Positions 46,727-56,670 of a stretch of 64,000 nucleotides of DNA are shown here, in pieces. Source of the stretch: Tipula vernalis (Eukaryota; Arthropoda; Insecta; Diptera; Tipulidae); NCBI GenBank assembly GCA_958295665.1, contig OY282558.1, positions 353,319,034-353,383,033 of the forward strand. The letters are read 5' to 3'. The notes under the pieces are model-generated. The model was not told the DNA's origin. It saw nothing but the letters and a program-made list of their open reading frames with translations, and did not search any database. How positions within the stretch are numbered: position 1 is the first letter of the stretch; each line of letters begins with the position of its first letter. Both the position numbers and the translations under genes were made by a program.

Positions 46727-48260
46727 CAGGTAACATCTCTAAGATTTTTGTAAATGGTCATAGTGTAGCATCGGGTTTGGACAGTTTATTTGATTTTGAC
46801 AATTTTCAAAATAGCGTCCAACATACCCAACCCTTTTTATTTTAATAAGAAAAATTGTTTCGGATAGCTTGACCTGTCCACTTTATGGAAATAAAAGCCC
46901 ACACCTGGTAACATCTCTGAGATTTTTGTAAATGGTCATAGTGTAGCATCGGGTTTCGACAGTTTATTTGATTTTCAAAATTTTCAAAATAGCGTCGAAC
47001 ATACCCAACCCTTTTTATTTTAATAAGACAAATTGTTTCGGATAGCTTGACCTGTCCACTTTATGGAAATATAAGCCCACACTTGGTAACATCTCTGAGA
47101 TTTTTGTAAATGGTCATAGTGTAGCATCGGGTTTCTACAGTTTATTTGATTTTCAAATTTTCAAAATATCGTCGAACATACCCAACCTTTTTTATTTTAA
47201 TAAGAAAAATTGTTTCGGATAGCTTGGCCTGTCCACTTCATGGAAATATAAGCCCACACCTGCTAACATGTCTGAGATTTTTGTAAATGGTCATAGTGTA
47301 GCATCGGGTTTCGACCGTTTATTTGATTTTCAAAATTTTCAAAATAGCGCCGAACATACCCAACCCTTTTTATTTTAATAAGAAAAATTGTTTCGGGTAG
47401 CTTGACCTGTCTACTTTATGGAAATATAAGCCTACACCTGGTAACATCTCTGAGATTTTTGTAAATGGTCATAGTGTAGCATCGGGTTTCGACAGTTTAT
47501 TTGATTTTCAAAATTTTCAAAATAGCGTCGAACATACCCAACCATTTTTATTTTAATAAGACAAATTGTTTCGGATAGCTTGACCTGTCCACTTTATGGA
47601 AATATAAGCCCACACTTGGTAACATCTCTGAGATTTTTATAAATGGTCACAGTGTAGCATCAGGTTTGGACAGTTTATTTGATTTTCAAAATTTTCAAAA
47701 TAGCGTCGAACATACCCAACCCTTTTTATTTTAATAAGAATAATGGTTTCGGATAGCTTGACTTGCCCAGTTTATGGAAATATAAGCCCACACTTGGTAA
47801 CATCTCTGAGATTTTTGTAAATGGTCATAGTGTAGCATCGGGTTTCGACAGTTTATTTGATTTTCAAATTTTCAAAATATCGTCGAACATACCCAACCCT
47901 TTTTTATTTTAATAAGAAAAATTGTTTCGGATAGCTTGGCCTGTCCACTTTATGGAAATATAAGCCCACACCTGCTAACATGTCTGAGATTTTTGTAAAT
48001 GGTCATAGTGTAGCATCGGGTTTCGACCGTTTATTTGATTTTCACAATTTTCAAAATAGCGTCCAACATACCCAACCCTTTTTATTTTAATAAGAAAAAT
48101 TGTTTCGGATAGCTTGACCTGCCCACTTTATGGTAATATCGCCCCATACCTGGTTCTACTTCTTATTTACACTTTTTATGTAGGCCTACACTTTTTCAGT
48201 ACACTTACACTTTTCGTTAATTTGTGTAGCTACACTTTGTGTGAAATACTTCACACCGGT
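46727..48260. repeat. Right foldback terminus: 8 tandem 178-bp units plus tip
   Basis: Landmark GGTAACATCTCTGAG (or its variant GCTAACATGTCTGAG) falls at about 46729, 46907, 47085, 47263, 47440, 47619, 47797 and 47974. Units are the complement of those on the left. The variant GCTAACATGTCTGAG and its neighbour recur exactly 711-712 bp apart, showing a four-unit higher-order repeat. The outer tip (about 48125-48260) carries CTTATTTACACTTTTTATGT and CGTTAATTTGTGTAGC. Confidence 0.93.
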
Positions 48261-48269
48261 TGGGAACCT
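48261..48269. repeat. Right 9-bp target duplication of the foldback transposon
   Basis: TGGGAACCT, as at 42853-42861. Confidence 0.85.
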
Positions 48270-49764
48270 GAAGAATTAGGTGTTTGAGACCGGGTCATAC
48301 TTTCGTTTTTTTGACGTGTATATTCTCTATGGGAACCCAGGATTACCGGGAGTCTAGCTTAGGCTTGGCCTTACATTGTAATCAATTAACCTAGCAATCA
48401 GAACAGTACCTTCGACTACTGATGAGCAATATAGAAGCTTTGGTCAACGTAAAGTTCAATTTCGAGTTCCAACGGCCAAAGGACAGAACCATTTGAACTA
48501 ATCTTAATGATCGATCATCTTAGCTATAACATTTTCTTCAACTTAACTGGATTAACTAGCACTACCTCAACCTCAATGTATCTACAAGCGTTTACCAATA
48601 AATAGCACGTAAAACTTAAATTTAGGTATAGAATATTGCGACCGTTGTTCTATTAACAGCTTAAAATCATTAAGAGAATGTGTTTTAATTGCAGTTAATA
48701 AACTTATTGCTAGTCAGGCACTAATAATAAGCTTTGCAGCGGACAAACAAAAGTTTAGATTCCGTCGAAATTGTTGAGTATATAGAAGATATTTTCAAGG
48801 TACAGGTCAAAGACTGTTCTAAATTTAACGCCAACCTAAATACTTCTAGATCGGAGGCAATGCTCCGATTCAATATGACGAAATTATAAATGAATTGGAG
48901 ATCTTTAAAAATGGTTGTGGTCTGAACGGTATGTCGTATTATATTTATTTAAATTTCAACTTTGTTATCCTTTAAAATTATTATTCGCGAAGTCTTTAAA
49001 TACTTCAGTTTTTCCTCAAACGATGTTTTGCTGCAGCTTTGTTTACAGGTTATATTTTGAATGCTAGAAATGAAAGCCCTATACATGAGTCAGTTAATTT
49101 TTTAGTTGGGAATTTAACCATTTTTGTGATATTTTTGACTTCGTAATGACTAAAGCTAGATTATATGTCTACTACCAATAATAGAGTACGCTATGTCACC
49201 ATAAATAGTTGACAAATAGATAAAGATAAAAAAAAATGAATTTAAAAATAAATTATGATAATCAGATTCGCTCATTCAATCATTAACGTGTTACGATTTT
49301 AATTGGATTTCATTCAAATTCGCTTTGATATGTTAAATTAACGAATTGCACCTCTGCTCGTACGGTGAAGTTTTGCTTTAATGACTTGCTTACAATTTAT
49401 CTTTCAGCATCCTTTTAGCATGAGTTCAAAGGTTGTATTGAATAAAGTAACGGTGAAGAGACTTGAGAATATCTCAAGAAATATTGTTCGGATGATTAAA
49501 CAGGTGATCTTTTTCGGTAGCTGTCCAAATGTGTTGCTTCACAAGTTGCATGGTTGCGTGTTTTCATTTTTGTTTTGTTGTTGTTTAATATTTCATCTTG
49601 TGGATATATTAATTTAATTACATTACAAACCGAATATTGTCAAAGCGATGTGACTACACCAAATACCGAGGACTTTGTCTCTGATGACTGATTTGTCAAG
49701 AATACTTTTAATGTGTGAATTTCTTATCTTCGATATTATTGAAAGAGAAAGTTTGTCTGTATTA
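48270..49764. other. AT-rich intergenic DNA
   Basis: No recognisable gene. The 78-codon frame at 49381-49617 has a hydrophobic C-terminus but no family match I know. Confidence 0.35.
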
Positions 49765-50247
49765 AATCAATAAGATTCTTTCGGTTTTTTATAGGCAACA
49801 TTTTCGACTTGTTAATCAGAAAAAATGAAGAGGCCAATCATTTATAAATATATCTACCAAAAAAAGTAGAAATATCCTAATTCCTTGAGTTTTTTGATTT
49901 GATGAATTATATAATTCGCTAAGTCAATGCGTTCTTGCCTCATGCGTAATGTATGAAGTTAGAATTGTATTTTTGTAGTTTAGTCGTAGCTACCTGATGA
50001 GTAGACCGGTCTTTTTGTTTGTGCGAGCTTGTCAGTACGAAACCAAACTACCACAGAGAAAGCTCAAGGGTAGTTTTCATTTTTTGGAGTCGATACACGT
50101 TGTATTGACCTCGGGATAATGTACGGGGGGATTTTGATATTTCTACTTTTTTTGGTAGATATATTGATAAATGATTGGCCTCTTCATTTTTTCTGATTAA
50201 TAAGTCGAAAATGTTGCCTATAAAAAGCCGAAAGAATCTTATTGATT
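49765..50247. repeat. Long inverted repeat: ~111-bp arms, 260-bp spacer
   Basis: The left arm 49765-49875 (AATCAATAAGATTCTTTCGG ... AAGTAGAAATATC) is the complement of 50136-50247 with only a few mismatches and one indel. A transcript across it would form a ~110-bp hairpin. The 260-bp spacer holds no recognised gene. It may be an inverted-repeat transposon or a hairpin-RNA locus. Confidence 0.85.
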
Positions 50248-50809
50248 CGATATTATTAACACTGTTCAGCCGGTTATAGAACTTGGGCTGAAGAGCCTGT
50301 GATAGCGAAAATAATGATCGGCTAAGATTATCACATGATAATGTCAAGACAGTCTTTTTCAGGCAAAACAAGGCGGTCGGGAAGAAAAGGAAATATCCTA
50401 AAATCAATTCGTTATTAAAAAGAAAAGTTAACAAGATTTAAAAGGTTCATCATAGTTGTATCAATAATTATGTCTGTTGTTCGCTCAACTTTAATATCAT
50501 GTTAATTATTGCTTCCAAAGCCAATAATTTCTTCTATTTCGGATTTGGGGAATTCACCCCCTTCTGGGTCTTTTTGAACTTTTGATATTGCCGAAAGTTC
50601 AATGCTGCGGAATGTACGTGAACACAGCAAATAATGGGACAAAGGAAAGCGGCTCTGTTTTACAACCTGTTGGGATTTAATGTAATGAGAGGTATGCGAT
50701 TTGTTCAGTGCGGCGTTAATGGATCGCATAATCGATCGTTATAGCGCAAGCTCCCCTTAATCGAACTCAGCAACAGCAAGAGAAAAAGACACAATAATGT
50801 TTTATTCAT
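50248..50809. other. DNA between the inverted repeat and the Gypsy RT scrap
   Basis: The minus-strand frame 50434-50048 overlaps the right arm of the inverted repeat and has no recognisable domain. 50500-50750 may be further decayed pol of the neighbouring Gypsy fragment, but I cannot show it. Confidence 0.3.
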
Positions 50810-51200
50810 CATAAATTGCCGTTGAATTGCTGAATTTCTATAGACAAGTTTTCTTGAAAATGTATGGTCATCCCAACGTTTTTTAATTTATCAGCTACCA
50901 TATGAAGAAAAGCAATATGCTCGGAGAAAGAAGGCCAAAGAATTAATAAGTCGTCAAGATAAACAAAAATGATATCTCCTAACTCATGAGGAATTACTTT
51001 ATCCATTAAATAATACATAGAAGCTCCTGCATTATATCGGCATAATTTTAGAGCGGTAAAGTTTACCATAGACGCTTCTGACAAAAGTATTTGCCAGAAG
51101 GCTTCTTTTAGGTTTAAGGTTGTTATAAATTTAATGTCATTTAATCTGCCAAGAATACTCTCTGTGTGTGGTATTGGATAAGCGTCTTTCTTTGTTACCT
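50810..51200 (-). pseudogene. Ty3/Gypsy reverse transcriptase fragment
   Basis: On the minus strand: YPIPHTESILGRLNDIKF, TTLNLKEAFWQILLSEAS, then YLMDKVIPHELG and the catalytic box FVYLDDLLIL, followed by SEHIAFLHMVADKLKNVGM. The two Asp of the YxDD box are intact, but the protein is broken at both ends. Sequence to about 51550 on the same strand (YSAVARKSIITEFSAFD) may be related upstream polyprotein. Confidence 0.85.
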
Positions 51201-52234
51201 TTGTTACCTATTAAATCTTTCTCTAACATATATATCGGTGATAACTTTATCTATCTCACCTTGTATTGGGAGGGAGTTTGGATAATATTGTTGCTTTATA
51301 GGTTCTGATTGTTCGACATTTATATAGGGCTTATAGAGATACCCAGACTGTTTTATTCAAATTTGGGAAACGAGTTTAAAACATTATCCATAAGTAAAAT
51401 AGAGGGGTTGTCTGGGAAAATCCAATCGTTACACGTTCGAACTCGGGTTTCCTTGTTTAACTTTTTTTTTTCCACATCAAAAGCAGAAAATTCTGTTATG
51501 ATCGATTTTCTTGCAACTGCCGAATATCTGGGTCTGCGAAGGTAGTTCATAATTTGTTCTTAACGTACTAAATCAGTGTAATAAGAAGGGTGTTTTTTGG
51601 TTTGTATGAAAAATCTCATTAATCTCATTCTCTTTCCCCCGAAGGGGAATATTTTATGTTTGAATAATCTTTTAATTTTGGAACGTCCCAACTTGACTCC
51701 CGAGCTAGGTTTCATGGCAAAAGATTGGTGGTTTGGTTTCTAGTGTAGTTTGGTAACTAATATGGATTGTTCAAGTCTATTTACATTCTATAAACTTTTT
51801 GGGGGATACTCCTATAATTTGGGTCTAGTTCATCCAAATCAGGCATTTAACTATTTGCTTTATTGCACCTGTTCTGTTTTCTAGACTGTATTATTAGGTA
51901 AAAGAGTGACTTGTTGATACATTTTTTTTTTTTTGCGAATCACTGTCAGGCAGCAAATTGTTATCTGAATCCGTTGTTGGAACAGTATTGGTTTTTGACA
52001 TAATTAGGGTAATAGAATCCACTTGATTGTCGTATTCAGTCATACCTGATGGGTCTGATTCGCCTAAACTATACCTGATAGAAGTTTTTTTTGTCGAATT
52101 TGTGCTTCTTATTTAACCCAGAATAACTTGGTTACTCCTTCTTAGTTTTCCCGAAGCTCTTATTATATCATCGGTATCACCAAAACAATTCTTTGTACTG
52201 ATTGCTCTTTTTCGTCATTTAAACAAGCTAATAG
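51201..52234. other. Probable further Gypsy debris
   Basis: Minus-strand frame 51550-51353 reads like a polar polyprotein piece, but I cannot assign it. The rest shows no gene. Confidence 0.3.
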
Positions 52235-52720
52235 TACTCCATTTGAACTTCGAACAATTAACCTCTGTCAATTCGAAAACGATCGAAGGTGATCCAAAAT
52301 GGAATATAACCAGCTTGATTGATCTTCAAGATTTATTTGTTAACATATTTGTATTAGGATTGACGCCCGACAGCAAAACTGACAAAATTAAACACCACAA
52401 ATAATTTAGTCTGTAAGTGTGGTGAAAATATGTCGAAATATTTACTTTATGTTAAATAATTTTATTTGACTGCAGATGACCCTCCACTCTCGCAAGATGA
52501 AGAGGAGGAAAGCTCAAATAATAGCGAGAAAATTAAGGACAAAATGAAAATGAAAATATTGGAGAGTCTGACGATGATGCAAACGAACCAAATGAAAACC
52601 CGATGTGGCTGTGATAAAGATGTACAAGAAAAGAGGAAGGAACTTTATTTCTGCCTAAAATCGTGGAATTTAATTGGATTAAAATTTAGAATAGTAGACA
52701 TATCCAATTGAATAACCTTT
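52235..52720 (+). pseudogene. 3' part of a second F-box/LRR gene, broken
   Basis: The DNA aligns by eye with 28060-28450 of the intact F-box gene: EGDPKWNITSLIDLQDLFV here against ESDPEWNVTKLVELKDLYV there, and LGLTPD against PGFTPD. The intron is also conserved (AGTCTGTAAGTG ... GACTGCAGATGACCCTCC against TGTCTGTAAGTG ... ATTACAGATGACCCACC), so it is a genomic duplicate, not a processed copy. After the splice, DDPPLSQDEEEE begins the acidic exon, which then changes frame (ESDDDANE is recovered in another frame). The leucine-rich part lacks its 5' half. Confidence 0.82.
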
Positions 52721-53323
52721 TTTTCAGATAGGGTAAGAAGCAGATTATAAGGATTAATCCGTTTCTTTCTAAATAGTTCCAGGATAATATTCAACACATC
52801 CTACATTGATGGCAATTAAGAAGTAGGAAGAGTCACAATATAATTTTGTGAGCGCGTAGATATTAAGTGAAAGATAGTTTCTAAAAAGGATTCTAATTTG
52901 CCAATATCAATAAAATTCAAAATTCGGCTCATTAACCTTAAATGGGCTGGCCGAAAAGACTAAAGCGGGTTTTGTAATGGTTAAAACTTTATTCGGATCA
53001 TCTATAGCTTGTGGCTTCCAAACGTGCAAAATGGTAGAGTGGATAAGGAAGTGAACCAAAACAAAACTCAAAATATTTTGAAAGTGATTATCCCCGGATT
53101 ACCGCAGTCAAAGAATTGTTAAATCTTTGAGTCGATGAAGTAGCTAACGAAGATAGTGAAAATTGTTAATGCTTATATATCGATTTAGAAAAAAAATGGA
53201 TCCGTGGATATTACAGTCAGGAAATGATTTTAATTATGTACTTTAGATATAAATTTTTGCTGCCTGTATATAAAAATATGTACGGTAGTTTGTTTTTACA
53301 CAAGGAACAGTTTCAGATTAACA

Positions 53324-53460
53324 ATGGAGGAAACTGCTTCAGCAGATTATAAAGTGATAAATATTAGAGAGTTTAGCAGAGTTGCTAGCAGTTACGATTG
53401 AGAAATATTTGGAAGGAGCTTCCAAAAAGGAAGAAATATTTGGAAGGAGCTTCCGTTTTA
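53324..53460 (+). pseudogene. 5' scrap of a third F-box family copy
   Basis: ATGGAGGAAACTGCTTCAGC resembles the start of the intact gene (ATGGAGGAAAGCGTTTCAAC). Soon after, GTTACGATTGAGAAATATTT with GGAAGGAGCT resembles 27315-27348 in exon 2 (CTACGATTGAGAAAGATTTG), so several hundred bases are deleted between. GAAATATTTGGAAGGAGCTT is then tandemly duplicated. Upstream, GTATATAAAAATA near 53267 could be a TATA box. The piece is too damaged to encode the protein. Confidence 0.6.
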
Positions 53461-53464
53461 CAAA

Positions 53465-56400
53465 TTTTAAAATTTACAACAACTTATTTGACACCATGTA
53501 TTTATAAAAAGAAACCTCTCGCGTACAATACGGACATAAATAAAATTCTGCTGTACTCAACTCGCTCTTTTTCATTAAATTTCGTATTTTAGTTTAGTTT
53601 GAATATACTGCTTGATAAAAGTGCATTCATACACTGAGAGAAATGCTATTCTAATAATAAGAAAATTCAATTCTCAAATCTAATAAATAGATAAATTAAT
53701 AAAATATCAAACCAAATTGCTTAAACTGAGAATAATCTGTATATACTGACACGAATTAGATCAGTTCTAGTATAAATTCAATTTTATAAATTATGAATAT
53801 TTCGTTCAATTTCGCTAAATTTAAAAATACTTCAATTAAGTTTCGTATACTCAGTTAAAAAATAATTACGACTGATTTGACACATTTATGCTCAAAATAG
53901 TATCGTCAAAATATTTATGAAACTGTGGAATATTTATACTCAACTAAAATCTAAAATAGAAAATCGAATTGAGCAAACATAGTTTCTCGAAATTATAAGC
54001 TTAATTTCGTGTTGTTTTGATTACTATTAATCTCAAATTAACATACTTAAATTCTCTTGAACACGAACTTTTTTTACTCTAATTTGATTAACCGCGATTA
54101 CAAAAAAATATTGCATTATGTTTTTACGCGATTCAATTTGACTTCAAATTGAACGGTTTAACATTTAAAACAATTTTAGTGAGAAAAAACCCTTAGCTGG
54201 TGAATAAATCATCAGATACTAATTAAAAATTATAAGTTGTATGATATGTTTTTGTTTCTTTAATTTATGAATGTAGAACCAATCCCCTTCTTTATATGAA
54301 TATTCTATATTTTTATACGCGAGTTTTCACGGAACCTATTTATCACGTAAAAAACAGAATTAGGTGTAACTATTTTTTTGATGGACAGAAATTTTTGCAA
54401 CAAAAACCATTAAATTATTAAAAACGGTTATCTTTATAGTTTTGTAGCATACATTTAGAACAAAACGAAAATTTTTCGGATAATTTCTAATAACATTCAT
54501 GTATATTATTTTACATTTGGTATGAATGAAATATGTATATACATATATAATTACAATGAAACGACATAAGTAAACCGCATGTTATTATTTCCTTCCTAAC
54601 TGTAATAATAGCATATAATCAATTGAAAACATGTACATATTATATACACTTATTATCTTTCGATTTGTCCTTTGTTTCGAAAATACTATGTACGAATATA
54701 CAATACAATACATATCTGCAATTATGAATACATACAAAATTGCATCTAAATTTGAAAAAATTATGAAAAAAAACTGATGATAAAAATAAAAAGTATATGT
54801 AACAAAAACTGTGTATACATAATGTAACTAGATTTTGTAGTAAATATATGTATGTATTAACAATTTTATTGTTTTATGTTATATACCCATACATTTTTTC
54901 GTGTGAATGTTATTTCGCTTTAAATATTATGAGTTTGGACACCATAACAGAAACCATAAATATAATACCTGTCGACAGTTTTATACATCGTATTACTTTA
55001 GATTATGTATATAATACGCGAGAATACAAAACTAAAAAAATACGACGTAAAACGCTGAAACATGTTTCAGTTAGAAGTAATATCTTAGAATAAAATATCG
55101 TCTCATAAATAATTTCTAAGCATCAACTAGGTATACGCACTTTAAAAATTTATGATACAAGATTGTCTTCCCTAAACAATTTTGTCAATAAACCAACATG
55201 TAACTGTATTATTTATGCGTTTGCTTATATGCCTTCCTCTGTCCCACCTGTTTTTGCTATTGTGCAACCACGGTATACGAATTCATTTACATTTGTATAT
55301 TATTGAGGTTCATCGGTGTGGTTATATGTTTCTATTCAGCCTCATCGTCTTGGTTTTGCTGATATTTATCTTGAGACCAACTTCGTTAGCTAGATCTGAT
55401 AGCCTGTGTACTTTTTGCTGTATGTCATAGTGTTTGTGTGTCATGTCGAGCATATGTCGTCTGTTTACATATTAATCCCCCATTGAATGCCATTAGGGGA
55501 CTTGTCATCTTTCGCATTACACTATCCCAAACGATCAGGGGCATGTACGAATTACGGTTGAACTAAACAACTATTTAGAAAAGTCGTTTCATGTTTCAAG
55601 TAGAAGTAATGTCTAATTAGACATAATAATCTAGAATAAGATATCTCATACATAATTTCTTTGTAAGTTATATGTAGCATCAACTACGCATTTTCCAAAT
55701 TCATTATACAAGATTCGGTTCACTAAACGATTTTGTTAATAAACCAAATTTGATCCTACCATTTGATATTCATGAAATTTATGTTATATCTTACGATATA
55801 TTTGCCCTTGTTTTAAGTTGTTAAGTTCTTTAACGACAATTATACTCTTGATTCCTTGATTTGTGGCCAGAATGCACTTAAATTAAGGAAGAAGCGTGAT
55901 CTTAATCGGGTTTAATCGTAATTTCAATAAAAAAAATGACTATACTTATACTCTATTCAAGTATAAGGTGGCTTGATATTTCATTGAATATTTTGACTTT
56001 AACAATATTTAGATTTAAAAATTGAGAATAATTATTCTATATTTTAATTAAAAATAATTCTCGATTCTTGTATATAAAGAATAATTGGAGAATAACATTC
56101 TAAATTTATTCACATAATTGTTACCTTTGCTCAAATTGAGAATATAACAATTATTTGCAAAGGTTTTTGTTGAGTTGATTTGAGAATAAGTTTCTTAAGA
56201 GAAACATAAATTCTCACCATCATCAACAAGTTGATCTTGATATTCATTTACTATTGATTTCTCAGTTGGTGTTGAAAATTCGTTGTGTTCAGACGTACCT
56301 ACATAATTTACGAAAATTTTAAAGTGGTAACAATAAATATTTTTTTTTATAATTAATTAAATATTAGTTAACAATATTTTTGTGGTATTTTTGTGAAAGA

Positions 56401-56670
56401 CAATTTTGTGGAAAAGTGGTTTAGTGAGTGGTTTGAGTTTTGTGAACAAGTTATTAAAAGATAAAAGAACAAGTACATTTTTTTATAATTAATTCAATAT
56501 TTTTGTTGGATTTTTATAGACAATTTTGTGTTGACAATTTTGTGGAAAAGTTAGTTAGGAAAAGTAAACATTGTGTTTTATAAACATTGTGAAAAGTTAG
56601 TGAAAGATAAAAGAACAGTTTTAAATAAATTATTTGATTACAATTTTTAGAAATATTTTCATTTAGAGCA
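53465..56670. other. AT-rich intergenic DNA with one direct duplication
   Basis: No recognisable gene. A segment ending GCATCAACTAGGTATACGCA ... TTTTGTCAATAAACCAA (55068-55195) recurs diverged at 55590-55755 (GCATCAACTACGCA ... TTTTGTTAATAAACCAA). The 81-codon frame 54848-55093 leads into the first copy but has no known domain. The region just before 56671 would hold the next gene's promoter and 5' UTR. Confidence 0.45.

Larger units (their letters stand above)
42862..48260. mobile_element. FB/NOF-like foldback DNA transposon (5.4 kb)
   Basis: The ends are inverted repeats beginning ACCGTTGTGAAGTATTTCAC on the left and ACCGGTGTGAAGTATTTCAC on the complement of the right. Each end has a ~130-bp unique tip followed inward by ~178-bp tandem units: about 6 on the left (42993-44001) and 8 on the right (46727-48120), in opposite orientation. 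The middle (44012-46195) is coding-derived: a DDE transposase followed by a ubiquitin-hydrolase-like domain. A 9-bp target duplication flanks it. Long inverted repeats made of tandem units around a coding core are the hallmark of Drosophila FB-NOF; class membership here is inferred from architecture and target-site size. Stops make this copy non-autonomous. Confidence 0.88.

Noticed and set aside
50048..50434. 128-codon minus-strand frame
   Set aside because: It crosses the right arm of the long inverted repeat and matches no domain; I considered a Gypsy env-type protein and found no supporting motif.
53633..54200. MITE starting CACTGAGAGAAATG
   Set aside because: No complementary end could be found; the candidate right end is not inverted.
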